DNA of 64,000 nucleotides. It comes from an uncultured Caulobacterales bacterium. GTDB taxonomy: Bacteria; Pseudomonadota; Alphaproteobacteria; Caulobacterales; Maricaulaceae. The notes under the pieces are model-generated. The model did not search any database. It was not told the DNA's origin and saw nothing but the letters and a program-made list of their open reading frames with translations. A program made the translations under genes and the position numbers. This document shows positions 17,696 to 26,712 of this stretch, piece by piece; the stretch's first letter is position 1; each line of letters opens with the position of its first letter. The stretch spans positions 62,001 through 126,000 of the forward strand of contig CALKXY010000033.1 of the NCBI GenBank assembly GCA_938003545.1, in the 5' to 3' direction.

Positions 17696-19246
17696 ATGTC
17701 AAAAACGCTCATTCCAATTTTCGCTGATCAATTGAGTCATGGACTGTCGAGCTTGGCCGCGTCTGACCCAGATGATTCTGTCGTTTTAATGATGGAGGTC
17801 GCGGAGGAAGCGCAGTCTGTTCCACATCACCGCACAAAGCTAGCCTTCCTCTTCTCCGCGATGCGCCACTTCGCAAAGGAACTGCGGGAGGCTGGCTGGA
17901 GTGTGGACTATGTTGAGTTGACAGACCCAGAGAATACAGGCGATTTTACGGGCGAAGTAAAACGCGCCATCGCGCGTCATGATGTCGATTTGGTTCGGGT
18001 GTGTGAGCCATCGATTTACCGCGTGCTGGAGGTCGTCAAAAGCTGGGAAGCGGCACTGGACTTACGCATCTCTATAACTTTCGATGACCGCTTTATTGCA
18101 ACGAAAGAAGAATTTGCGGAATGGGCGGCAGATCGCAAGCAATTCCGCATGGAGTATTTCTACCGCGATATGCGGCGGAAAACGGGCTTGCTGATGGATG
18201 GGGACAAACCCGAGGGCGGGAAATGGAACTATGACAAAGAGAACCGTAAACCGCCCAAGTCAGGTTTGGACGTCCCAGACCCGCTCCGCTTTGAACCGGA
18301 TGCGATTACTCAAGACGTCATTGAGATGGTGAAGACGCGCTTTACGTCACGTATAGGAAATCTTGACGGGTTTTTCTACGCGGTGACGCGGGGCGGCGCG
18401 CTGGAGGCCTTGGACTATTTTCTCGATTACGGATTGGAACGGTTTGGGGATTATCAAGACGCGATGGTCGGAGGGCAGGCGTTTTTGTTCCACTCGCTGC
18501 TTTCACCATATATGAATGTCGGGCTGCTGAACCCTGTCGAAGTCTGCAAAGCGGTTGAGACGCGGTATCTCGCGGGGGATGCGCCGTTGAACGCAGCTGA
18601 GGGCTATATTCGTCAAATCATAGGCTGGCGGGAATATGTGCGCGGGATCTATTGGTTGGATATGCCGAACTATGTGGTGCGCAATCATCTCGAGGTGAAA
18701 CGGCCCTTGCCTGATTTTTATTGGACGGGCGAGACAGATATGAACTGCCTGTCCCAGAGTATCGGGCAGACGTTGGAACATGCCTATGCGCATCACATAC
18801 AACGCCTCATGGTCACGGGTAACTTTGCGCTTCTTATCGGCGCGGACCCTTTTGCCGTCCATGAATGGTATCTGGCGGTGTATCTTGATGCGTTTGAATG
18901 GGTGGAACTACCGAATACACTCGGCATGAGCCAATTTGCTGATGGCGGTATGTTGGGCTCGAAACCCTATGCGTCGTCTGGCGCTTATATAAACCGAATG
19001 AGCGATTATTGCGGGTCGTGTAAATATAACGTCAAAAAACGTGTCGGCGAAGACGCCTGTCCGTTCAACGCGCTTTATTGGCATTTCATGGCCCGTAATG
19101 AAGACACGCTGCGCGGTAATAACCGTCTCGCGATGCCCTATCGTAATCTTGATAAAATGGACGCGGATGTGCGGCAGGGATTAATGGATCAAGCGGATGG
19201 GTTTTTGGATAGTCTTTCAGCGTCAAAGTCTGAAGACTATCTCTGA
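17696..19246 (+). CDS. Iron-sulfur bacterial cryptochrome/(6-4) photolyase
   Basis: Flavoprotein of the FeS-BCP (CryB/PhrB) class that repairs (6-4) photoproducts or senses blue light. The 516-residue length fits. Four cysteines that can hold a 4Fe-4S cluster are at 351, 439, 442 and 455 (in MNCLSQ, YCGSCKYN and DACPF); this spacing equals that of Agrobacterium PhrB as I remember it. The helical FAD domain has IIGWREYVRG and HAYAHHIQRLMVTGNFALL. The N-terminal domain would bind a lumazine-type antenna. It is divergent from the DUF2256-SDR pair, with a shared 87-base promoter region. Confidence 0.93.
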   Translation: MSKTLIPIFADQLSHGLSSLAASDPDDSVVLMMEVAEEAQSVPHHRTKLAFLFSAMRHFAKELREAGWSVDYVELTDPENTGDFTGEVKRAIARHDVDLVRVCEPSIYRVLEVVKSWEAALDLRISITFDDRFIATKEEFAEWAADRKQFRMEYFYRDMRRKTGLLMDGDKPEGGKWNYDKENRKPPKSGLDVPDPLRFEPDAITQDVIEMVKTRFTSRIGNLDGFFYAVTRGGALEALDYFLDYGLERFGDYQDAMVGGQAFLFHSLLSPYMNVGLLNPVEVCKAVETRYLAGDAPLNAAEGYIRQIIGWREYVRGIYWLDMPNYVVRNHLEVKRPLPDFYWTGETDMNCLSQSIGQTLEHAYAHHIQRLMVTGNFALLIGADPFAVHEWYLAVYLDAFEWVELPNTLGMSQFADGGMLGSKPYASSGAYINRMSDYCGSCKYNVKKRVGEDACPFNALYWHFMARNEDTLRGNNRLAMPYRNLDKMDADVRQGLMDQADGFLDSLSASKSEDYL

Positions 19247-19263
19247 TTTTCTACGAAACGACC

Positions 19264-19947
19264 TTAAAAGTCGCACTCAGCTTCGAACAATATATGCGTA
19301 CCGTCTTTGGGGTGGCGCAATCCTAGCTTCCACGCATGGAGCTGCAAGCGCGGCGCGGCGTCAAAGACTTCATCTACGGCATATATCCTGTCACCTAAAA
19401 TCGGATGCCCCATCGCCCAACAATGTACGCGGAGTTGATGACTGCGGCCTGTGATTGGATGTAGCGCGAGGCGGGTTGCATGTGTCTCGCGGTCGATCAC
19501 TTCCCAATCTGTGACGCTGGGTTTCCCTTTTTCCCAGCAGACCATTTGGCGTGGACGATTGGGCCAATCTGCGATGAGAGGCATATCAATGCGCCCGCTT
19601 TCGCCCAACACCTGTCCCGCCACCCGCGCGATGTAAGATTTTGTCGTGTGGCGGCGTTCAAATTGTAGGCCTAAGTGCCGCTGCGCGGGTTTGTTGCGTG
19701 CAAATACCATCAAGCCCGATGTTGCCATATCCAAGCGATGCACCAGCAGGCTTTCGGGGTGTAGCCCCAATAAGCGGTTTTGTGCACTGTCAGGATTATC
19801 ACGTCCGGGAACGGACAAAAGACCAGATGGTTTGTCGATCACGAGCAAGTCGTCATCGGCATGAAGTATCTTTAGCGGGTCCGTTGGCGGCGTATATTCA
19901 AACGCACGCCGTTCAGGGAGTTTAGTCCAGTCTTTCGGCGACAACAT
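19264..19947 (-). CDS. RluA-family pseudouridine synthase
   Basis: Isomerises uridine in rRNA or tRNA. The 227-residue protein has the catalytic Asp in LVHRLDMATSG, ILHADDDLLVIDKPSGLLSV before it, and the C-terminal ALHPITGRSHQLRVHCWAMG and GDRIYA. No S4 domain is present, which suggests an RluA-type enzyme rather than RluC/D. The frame is open upstream to 20109 but ATG 19947 has GGAGGGCG six bases ahead and gives the usual N-terminus. It overlaps the end of rnd by 26 bases. Confidence 0.93.
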   Translation of the reverse strand: MLSPKDWTKLPERRAFEYTPPTDPLKILHADDDLLVIDKPSGLLSVPGRDNPDSAQNRLLGLHPESLLVHRLDMATSGLMVFARNKPAQRHLGLQFERRHTTKSYIARVAGQVLGESGRIDMPLIADWPNRPRQMVCWEKGKPSVTDWEVIDRETHATRLALHPITGRSHQLRVHCWAMGHPILGDRIYAVDEVFDAAPRLQLHAWKLGLRHPKDGTHILFEAECDF

Positions 19948-21076
19948 TTTCGCCCTCCAGACGCAAGGCAATGTGACCGCGCAGCATATCGATGGCGTCT
20001 TGGCCAAATATGTCGCGACGCCACCCTTTGAGTGCATCAATATCTGCGGCCTCACCAAATGCGGCCAGTTGTTCAATGTCGCGTGCATTCGCGACGAGGC
20101 GCGTCGCAATACCTTCGACTTCGGTCCGCAGACGCAGCAGCGTTTTCAGCATTTCGATACGCGGGCCAAGAGAGGGCGGCATATGTTTGGTTTTTGGTGC
20201 GGGTGGGGCGTAAGTTTCAGCGTTATCAATGGCTGCACCGAGGCTTTCGACTAATTCCTTTGCCGAAGATGATTTTTCAAAGCCGCGCGGAATACCGCGT
20301 AACTTCGCCAGCGCCTCAATCGTGCGCGGTCGTTGCTGGGCAAGATCGTAAATCGCATCATCTTTCAACACTCGGCGACGCGGAATGTCTTTTTTGATGG
20401 CTTGGCGCTCACGCCAGGCCGCGGCAGCTTTCAACGAGGCAAGATAATGTTTCTTATTTCCGCGTAGCTTCAGACGCTGCCAGGCATCTTCAGGTTCAAA
20501 TGTATAGAGGTCTTCACGCATGTGCTGACCCATCTCTTCCATGACCCAAGAGAGGCGGCCACTTTCTTCGAGTTCGGCCACAACATCTGGATATAGGTCG
20601 CGCAAATGTGTGACGTCAGCGATGGCATAGGTCAGTTGTTTCTCTGATAATGGACGGCGTGACCAATCTGTAAAACGCGCGCCTTTATCTAGATTGATAT
20701 TCAGGCGCTCTTTAACGAGTGCGCCATATCCGGCGCTATCGCCCAGACCAATGGCCATGCCCGCAATTTGCGTGTCGAAAATAGGCCCTGGAACAGCGTC
20801 GCAAATCTTGTAAAAAATTTCCATGTCCTGACGCGCGGCGTGCAGAACTTTGGTGATGCTTTGATCCATCAGCAACGCTTTCAGCGGCGTCAGGTCGATG
20901 CCCTCCGCTAAAGGGTCGACAATGGCTTCATCCTCTGTCGTGGCCATTTGGACCAAACAGAGGATCGAGTAGAAGGTGGACTCTCGCATGAACTCCGTAT
21001 CGATACAGACGAAATCATGGGTGCGGGCTGCGTCGCAAAATGCCTGCAAACTCTCTGTATCGCGGATAATGTTCAT
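19922..21076 (-). CDS. rnd: Ribonuclease D
   Basis: 3'-5' exoribonuclease that trims tRNA precursors. The 384-residue protein has the DEDD active site: CIDTEFMRES at 24-33 (Asp, Glu), the VLHAARQDMEIF segment near 97-108 (Asp) and ADVTHLRDLY near 150-160 (Tyr and Asp). The HRDC domain follows, with EALAKLRGIPRG. Its start overlaps the stop of the dienelactone hydrolase by one base (TAATG), and its end overlaps the pseudouridine synthase, so the three form one operon. Confidence 0.95.
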   Translation of the reverse strand: MNIIRDTESLQAFCDAARTHDFVCIDTEFMRESTFYSILCLVQMATTEDEAIVDPLAEGIDLTPLKALLMDQSITKVLHAARQDMEIFYKICDAVPGPIFDTQIAGMAIGLGDSAGYGALVKERLNINLDKGARFTDWSRRPLSEKQLTYAIADVTHLRDLYPDVVAELEESGRLSWVMEEMGQHMREDLYTFEPEDAWQRLKLRGNKKHYLASLKAAAAWRERQAIKKDIPRRRVLKDDAIYDLAQQRPRTIEALAKLRGIPRGFEKSSSAKELVESLGAAIDNAETYAPPAPKTKHMPPSLGPRIEMLKTLLRLRTEVEGIATRLVANARDIEQLAAFGEAADIDALKGWRRDIFGQDAIDMLRGHIALRLEGENVVAERLD

Positions 21077-21816
21077 TAAGCGGCATCAGTTCCATGTAGG
21101 GCGAATTTTTCGCTCAAGAGATCGAGCATCGCATTGGTTGCGCGCTTTTCAGCTAATTCATTATAGATAATGCCCATTTTTTTGTTGTTTGCTGCTGGGT
21201 TCATAAAACCATGCAGGACATTGCCATAGGCATGTAACTGCCAGTCACAGTTCTTTTCGGCCATTTCTTCGCCGAAAGTTTTAACGACGTCTGGGGTTGC
21301 CATTGGGTCATCCCAACCGTGGCAGACAAGCACGCTGGCTTTACATTTTTTCTTCGGCAAGCCTTCAGGCGCATCAAGCAATCCGTGGAAAGAGATCGCC
21401 GCGTGAAGATCGAGCCCTGCGCGGGCCATATCCAATGTGCAGAGACCGCCAAAACAATAGCCAATTGCAGCCATATGTGTTTCGTCAACTTCGTCGAGTT
21501 TCGCAGCGGCTTTATAACCAGCTTTCAATCGCTTTAGCAGCGCCGCGCGATCTTCTTTCAACGGGGTCATCATTGCGGAACACGCGTCTGTCGTCTCAGG
21601 ACGTGCGCCTTCGCCGTAATTATCAAGGGCAAAACCGACATAGCCGAGAGCCGCCATTTGAACGGCTTTATCCATGGCAAACTCATCTAATCCGCCCCAA
21701 GCGTGATTCACGAGCACGCAAGGCAGAGGGTCGGCGCGGTTGTCGTCCCAAGCCAGATAGCCAATACATTTTGTTTTTCCGTCGAAATATTCAACGGGGC
21801 GGGTTTTGATGTTCAT
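21076..21816 (-). CDS. Dienelactone hydrolase family protein
   Basis: An alpha/beta hydrolase of 246 residues with the Cys-Asp-His triad of the dienelactone hydrolase family: nucleophile Cys in AIGYCFGGLC, Asp in CHGWDDPMATPDV and His in YGNVLHGFMNP. Physiological substrate unknown; a role in lactone or ester hydrolysis is likely. ATG 21816 is chosen because GGAGAGA stands just before it; an in-frame GTG at 21831 is the alternative. First gene of the set leading into rnd. Confidence 0.88.
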   Translation of the reverse strand: MNIKTRPVEYFDGKTKCIGYLAWDDNRADPLPCVLVNHAWGGLDEFAMDKAVQMAALGYVGFALDNYGEGARPETTDACSAMMTPLKEDRAALLKRLKAGYKAAAKLDEVDETHMAAIGYCFGGLCTLDMARAGLDLHAAISFHGLLDAPEGLPKKKCKASVLVCHGWDDPMATPDVVKTFGEEMAEKNCDWQLHAYGNVLHGFMNPAANNKKMGIIYNELAEKRATNAMLDLLSEKFALHGTDAA

Positions 21817-22027
21817 TTGATCTCTCTCCACAGTCGAGTTTGTGTCGGGGGAATTTTAGGGATGTGTGCTGTTTTTTGCCCTAGTTTTCAACCCTATTCC
21901 TCAATGCTGCCCCGAGAGAAAACAGGGTTTTGATTTTGAATGATGAGAGTCACAGCTCGCACTTATCTTAACTAAAAATTAGCCATACCCGATGAAGATT
22001 ATAAGCAACATTTTGATGAGGTCCGTC

Positions 22028-22717
22028 ATGCGTATCGTTTTGCTTACAACTCTTTCTGCTGCTCTTTTGAGCGCCTGTATTACAACACAGGAAAACCCGA
22101 ACTATGAGTTTTCCAGTAAATACAAAGGTGAGGCGGCCGAAACAAACCAATATGCGCAGACTGTTCCTAGCTATGGGGCGGCAACGACGACATCGGCAAC
22201 GTATGAAACAGCTCCAACTCAACCTGTATTTATTCAGCAACCTGTTGGTCAAGCGACAGCCAATGTGTCCGGCATTGCGCCAACAGATTCGACTTATGGC
22301 GCGCGCGCTGTCAACGGCACTCCAGGCTTCATGGCACTGGAATCCAATGCCCAAGCTGGATCACCCGATAGTCTCGCGCCAGCCTTGCCATCCGCGCAGA
22401 TGGTTGCAACGGCACCTTTGGCGGCAGCAGGAACGCCGATTGAATATGATTATTCTGGCAATTTGATTGTCGCCGATGTGGCAACAACAGGGTCGCAGCT
22501 TCCTGATACTGTTCGTATTTTGCCCCGTGTTGGCCAGCAAGGCATTGCCCAAAATACACTTGGCCAAGCCTACATCGTGCAACCCGGTGATACAGTTTAT
22601 AGTCTGTCTCGCCGTACCTGCGTTGGTGTCAATGTCATCCAATCTATGAACGGTTTAAGTGCCAATTATGGTATCAATATTGGACAAAAACTGACCTTGC
22701 CAACCTCTGTTTGCTAA
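22028..22717 (+). CDS. LysM-domain lipoprotein
   Basis: A 229-residue envelope lipoprotein. Signal peptide RIVLLTTLSAALLSAC with Cys17 as lipid site; then a long Ala/Thr/Gln/Pro-rich unstructured linker; then a C-terminal LysM domain of about 45 residues (AYIVQPGDTVYSLSR through IGQKLTLP) that should bind peptidoglycan. No NlpD-type peptidase domain follows, so it is probably a structural or anchoring protein. ATG 22028 is preferred to 21992 because of the clean signal peptide and the GAGGT site. Confidence 0.85.
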   Translation: MRIVLLTTLSAALLSACITTQENPNYEFSSKYKGEAAETNQYAQTVPSYGAATTTSATYETAPTQPVFIQQPVGQATANVSGIAPTDSTYGARAVNGTPGFMALESNAQAGSPDSLAPALPSAQMVATAPLAAAGTPIEYDYSGNLIVADVATTGSQLPDTVRILPRVGQQGIAQNTLGQAYIVQPGDTVYSLSRRTCVGVNVIQSMNGLSANYGINIGQKLTLPTSVC

Positions 22718-22799
22718 CAAAGTTCGTTTTCGAACAGAAAACATGTGATTCCGCATGGAACAGGCGCTAAGGCGACCTCAATATTTAAGGAGTCACGTC

Positions 22800-24212
22800 A
22801 TGCGCAATCGTTTTGCTAAAATCCTCGCGACAATCGGACCTGCCAGCCGTGCGCCAGATACACTACGTCTTTTACATGATGTCGGTGTGGATGCCTTCAG
22901 GTTGAATTTCAGCCATGGTTCTCATGAGGACCACGCGGCCAGCGTGAAAGCGATTCGTGCAATCCAAAAAGAGACAGGTAATCCGATCTGCATTGTTGCA
23001 GATATGCAGGGACCGAAACTACGCTGCGGTACATTTGAAAACGGTAAGATCGAATTGCGCTACGGCGAGACGATTGAAATTCGTAAAGGCACAGAGCCAG
23101 GCCGTGACGGCCTCATCATCATGCCGCATGCAGAGCTGATGAATGCCATGGTCGAAGGTACGATCCTAAAATTTGATGACGGCAAGATGCAAGTGACGGT
23201 TTTGTCCAATGATGGGACCATCGCCAAAGCGCGCGTTGATGTGCCGGGTCCTCTCTCCGAGCGAAAAGGTATTAATGTTGTTAATACGGTCCTGCCGATG
23301 TCCGCCATGACAGATAAAGACAGGGTCGATATGGCCTTCGCGCTGACGCAAGATGTTGATTACATTGCCTTGTCATTTGTCCAAACGTCACAAGATGTGC
23401 GCGACGCCCGCGCGATTATTGGTGATAAAGCTGGCATCATTGTCAAAATTGAAAAGCCGTCCGCCGTCGAGGATTTAGACTCCATTTTGATCGCTGCCGA
23501 CGCAGCCATGGTTGCGCGCGGTGATTTGGGCGTAGAGCTTCCGTTGGAAGAGGTCCCTGTCGTGCAGCGCCGGATTATCCGCAAATGCCGCGCTTTGGGT
23601 AAACCCGTCATCGTTGCGACGCATATGTTGGAGTCCATGATTGATGCGCCAACGCCAACACGGGCCGAAGCGTCAGATGTGGCGACAGCGATATATCAAG
23701 GTGCTGATTCTGTGATGCTATCTGCAGAAACAGCCGTTGGTCGTCATCCCGCGACAGCCGTTGCGATCATGGACCGTATTATCAGTGCCGCAGAGCGCGA
23801 CCCGATCTATTGGGAGTATTTCCAGTCAATCCAACTGCCGTATGACGCCACAGCAGAAGATGCCATTTCAGGCGCTGTCAGCGGTATCGCGACGAAATTA
23901 AACGCGAAAGCTGTCTTTGGTTACACGTTGACGGGATCAACGGTGCAGCGCATCAGCCGCGAACGCCCGCCGTGTCGTATCGTCGGTCTCACTCCAAATG
24001 AGAGCACGGCCTCGCGACTGGCGCTGAGTTGGGGGGTGTTGCCGATCGTCAGTAAAGACCCTGCGGACTTTAATGATATGATCGGTCAGATCAGCGGCGT
24101 TGCGAAAGATCGCGTGGCGTTGAAATCCGGTGATACGGTTATGATTTCTGCGGGCGTGCCTTTTGGCGTGCCAGGGTCAACCAACACGCTCAATATTTCA
24201 AAGATTAAATAA
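22800..24212 (+). CDS. pyk: Pyruvate kinase
   Basis: Last step of glycolysis: PEP + ADP to pyruvate + ATP. The 470-residue protein has AKILATIGPASR at the start, FRLNFSHGSHEDH, the active-site MVARGDLGVELPLEEVP and the K+/Mg2+ site IVKIEKPSAVEDLD. ATG 22800 has AAGGAG nine bases upstream; the open frame before it is not needed. Convergent with the TonB receptor, with two bases between the stop codons. Confidence 0.97.
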   Translation: MRNRFAKILATIGPASRAPDTLRLLHDVGVDAFRLNFSHGSHEDHAASVKAIRAIQKETGNPICIVADMQGPKLRCGTFENGKIELRYGETIEIRKGTEPGRDGLIIMPHAELMNAMVEGTILKFDDGKMQVTVLSNDGTIAKARVDVPGPLSERKGINVVNTVLPMSAMTDKDRVDMAFALTQDVDYIALSFVQTSQDVRDARAIIGDKAGIIVKIEKPSAVEDLDSILIAADAAMVARGDLGVELPLEEVPVVQRRIIRKCRALGKPVIVATHMLESMIDAPTPTRAEASDVATAIYQGADSVMLSAETAVGRHPATAVAIMDRIISAAERDPIYWEYFQSIQLPYDATAEDAISGAVSGIATKLNAKAVFGYTLTGSTVQRISRERPPCRIVGLTPNESTASRLALSWGVLPIVSKDPADFNDMIGQISGVAKDRVALKSGDTVMISAGVPFGVPGSTNTLNISKIK

Positions 24213-24214
24213 GG

Positions 24215-26260
24215 CTATAGCTTCGCGCTGATCGAAAACCGGATATTCCGTCCCGGTAGTGGGACGAGGTCTTTTAGGAAGCTCGTATGTTGACGAGCTT
24301 CCGCGTCGAAAATATTTAGAACCGACACCCGTAACTCTACATTTTGCGCATCAACTGGCGCTTTCCACGTCAAAAATGCGTTGATGAGGTTGTGGCTATC
24401 TGTCGGGAGTTCAAAAGCAGCCAAATCATTTGCTGCCGTGACATGTTCCCATTCGGCCCGTAGTCGCAATCGATCAGACTCGGCTTCAATGCCTGATAGA
24501 ACTGACAGCGGCGGAATACGTGGTAAGTTGCCTGTTTCCGTTTTCGCTCGCACATATTCGACCAAAGCATCTGCAGAAATATCGAAGGCCCCGAGCTGCG
24601 TTACCTCGGTTTGACCTACGGCTTCGAAGCCGTAAAACTCTGCATTCTCAGCTACATATTGAAAAACGGGTAGGCCGTCTTCTTCCAACGCGGTTTGTGT
24701 CTCAAAGATATAATCTGAGTAATCCGTATAGAACACATTAAGCGTGATATTATGGCCGTCTTCGCGGTGACGAATGGCGCCTTCAATACCTGTTGCGATC
24801 TCTTTACCGAGCGTTTCATCACCCAGTTCAAATTGAGATGTTGCCAAATGTGGACCGTTAGAAAATAGCTCTTCAGTCGTCGGTGCACGTTCCGTGCGGA
24901 AGACCGTACCGCCGATCCGTACAGCTTCAGTTAGGTGAACATCACCACCGCCGCTGACGCTGAAAAGATCGAAATTTCGTTCTGAAGTGCTGGCGTTATT
25001 CTCTTGATCAGTACGTTCATAGCGCGCGGCAGCCTCAATGTGACCATCGCCAATTTCTAGCTCGTGGAATGTATAGGCCCCTAATTGCTTCGTTAGGGTT
25101 GGCGGAACAAAGGCTTCTTCACCAATCGCAGAAAAATCACGCTCACGATATTGAACGCCATGCGCGGCGCGCCAATTACCAATGGAAAGTTCTTTTTCGG
25201 ATTGAATGGCTTCTACGCGAATTTCGTAACCCTCATTTGAGAAGACCGTTCCAACCTCTCCATTGCCTTCGAATTCGGTGTGGCGGTAATCTGCAAAACC
25301 GCCGAAGGCTTGAACGCGCTCAATGGGGCCGTCAAAATCCCAGCCTGCATTAAAGTCGATGCGTTGTTGGTCCAGTTCGATGCTTACGCCGCCTTCTTCT
25401 TCCTCTTCTTCAGCACCTTCCTCTTCGCCTTCATCGCCGTGTCCGCCAGGGACGCCATACGTCGAATTAAAGTCATGCACGGCAAACCCAATGAAGCCTT
25501 TGTCCCCAATATAAGACAGGCCGCCTGTGAGGCTGTTGGAGCGGGCGAAGCTATTCTCTAGGCGGCGGTTATCTTCAAAATCCTCTGGCACCTCTTCACC
25601 TTCTTCGGCCAGCAGAATACGGCTCTCGCCCTCGACCGGAATGCGGTAATCTTGGGCTTCGCGGCGCGTACCGTCCAAATGCAGGACAAAATTGCCGACA
25701 CGTTGATCTAGTGAGATGGCCGCTTCGGAGCCCGCGTCAACCGAACTGGCACCAAGACGAAGGGAAACATCTGTCTGGCCATCTGGGAAGTCATCGGGAA
25801 TACGGCCGTCAATTGTGTTCACGACACCACCAGCGCCCGAGCTGCCGTAGCGCAGTAAGGCTGCGCCGCGGAGGACTTCGATGCGTTCGGCTTGTGCAGG
25901 TTCAACCGCGACGGCGTGATCAGGAGAGGCGGATGAGGCATCAATGGATCCGATACCATTGGTCAAAATGCGAACGCGGTCTCCGCCTTGGCCGCGAATG
26001 ATTGGGCGGGATGCACCAGCGCCAAAACTTGTTGATGAGACACCAGGTTCGAGTTTGAGGGTTTCGCCAATCGTTCCAGCCAGACGGTCTTGGAGCGCAT
26101 CGCCCGAGAGGACGGATTGGCCGGTAATCGCTTCGTCAAGAGAGCGGCTTAGCGGGGAGGCCGTAACGATGATAATATCTTCATCGATTGGCGTTTGTGC
26201 GTGTGCGAACGCAGGAAAGCAGAGAGCGGTCGTCAAAAGACCAATAGAAAAACGGGACAT
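24215..26260 (-). CDS. TonB-dependent outer-membrane receptor, probable zinc type (ZnuD-like)
   Basis: A 681-residue receptor: signal peptide RFSIGLLTTALCFPAFAHAQ, plug domain with TGQSVLSGDALQDRLAGTIG and the IRGQGGDRVRIL motif, VLRGAALLRYGSSGAGGVVN, then a 22-strand barrel ending in Leu. An extracellular loop around residues 270-293 starts GVPGGHGDEG and continues as an almost unbroken run of Glu. Such His/Asp/Glu loops and the plug sequence SSASPDHAVAVEPAQAER resemble ZnuD-type zinc receptors. The GTG at 26284 is an alternative start; ATG 26260 gives the clean signal peptide. The small secreted protein upstream is likely cotranscribed. Confidence 0.88.
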   Translation of the reverse strand: MSRFSIGLLTTALCFPAFAHAQTPIDEDIIIVTASPLSRSLDEAITGQSVLSGDALQDRLAGTIGETLKLEPGVSSTSFGAGASRPIIRGQGGDRVRILTNGIGSIDASSASPDHAVAVEPAQAERIEVLRGAALLRYGSSGAGGVVNTIDGRIPDDFPDGQTDVSLRLGASSVDAGSEAAISLDQRVGNFVLHLDGTRREAQDYRIPVEGESRILLAEEGEEVPEDFEDNRRLENSFARSNSLTGGLSYIGDKGFIGFAVHDFNSTYGVPGGHGDEGEEEGAEEEEEEGGVSIELDQQRIDFNAGWDFDGPIERVQAFGGFADYRHTEFEGNGEVGTVFSNEGYEIRVEAIQSEKELSIGNWRAAHGVQYRERDFSAIGEEAFVPPTLTKQLGAYTFHELEIGDGHIEAAARYERTDQENNASTSERNFDLFSVSGGGDVHLTEAVRIGGTVFRTERAPTTEELFSNGPHLATSQFELGDETLGKEIATGIEGAIRHREDGHNITLNVFYTDYSDYIFETQTALEEDGLPVFQYVAENAEFYGFEAVGQTEVTQLGAFDISADALVEYVRAKTETGNLPRIPPLSVLSGIEAESDRLRLRAEWEHVTAANDLAAFELPTDSHNLINAFLTWKAPVDAQNVELRVSVLNIFDAEARQHTSFLKDLVPLPGRNIRFSISAKL

Positions 26261-26330
26261 AGGGGACTCATAAAAAGCAAACACAAAAGGACCGATACTG
26301 CGAGAGTATCAGGTGATAAAAAGTAAGTGT

Positions 26331-26630
26331 TTACAGAGTCGGGGGGCCACGCGGCGGAGGGGCACGGCCATCAAAATTGCGCGGAAGGTTACTATTCGCA
26401 CGCACGTGCCAAAGGAGAGCGTCTGCCTGTTCAACAGGTTCCACATTCGGCGTTGGAGGCATCAGGACGGTTTGTTCGGCTGCGACCAAGGTCACATCAC
26501 AGGCAATCCCGTCATGTGTATGGTCTATGCTGCCGTTGGCAACCGCATGGGCTTGCGCTAAACCTTGAACCGAAAGGAACAAGGCCGCGAAGAGGACCAA
26601 TGCGGTCTTTATGAGCGAATGTTTCGTCAC
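26331..26630 (-). CDS. Small secreted protein (DUF2946-like) upstream of the zinc receptor
   Basis: About 99 residues with an N-terminal hydrophobic segment (ALVLFAALFLSVQGLAQAHA), then DHTHDGIACDVTLVAAEQ, a Pro-rich part and the ending FDGRAPPPRGPPTL. The HxHxGIxCxxC-like core with a single Cys here, and the Arg-Ala-Pro-Pro-Pro tail, resemble small proteins found before TonB metal receptors. Function unknown; metal handling is inferred. The start is uncertain: GTG at 26630 or TTG at 26666. Tandem AGCGTTA/AGCGTTT copies at 26632-26638 and 26645-26651 sit just upstream and could be an operator. Confidence 0.65.
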   Translation of the reverse strand: MTKHSLIKTALVLFAALFLSVQGLAQAHAVANGSIDHTHDGIACDVTLVAAEQTVLMPPTPNVEPVEQADALLWHVRANSNLPRNFDGRAPPPRGPPTL

Positions 26631-26712
26631 AAGCGTTACGTTATAGCGTTTAGGTAAACCCCGCAATCGCTTTTTACGTAGGAACTATCAGTCAGCTATT
26701 TTATTCTGCCTG

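Noticed and set aside
21297-21809. 170-codon open frame opposite the dienelactone hydrolase gene
   Set aside because: Shadow frame rich in Arg/Gln, without ribosome site or family pattern.
26630-26660. Canonical Zur box before the zinc-receptor operon
   Set aside because: Only tandem AGCGTTA-like pieces, not the palindromic consensus, so it is mentioned only as a possible operator.
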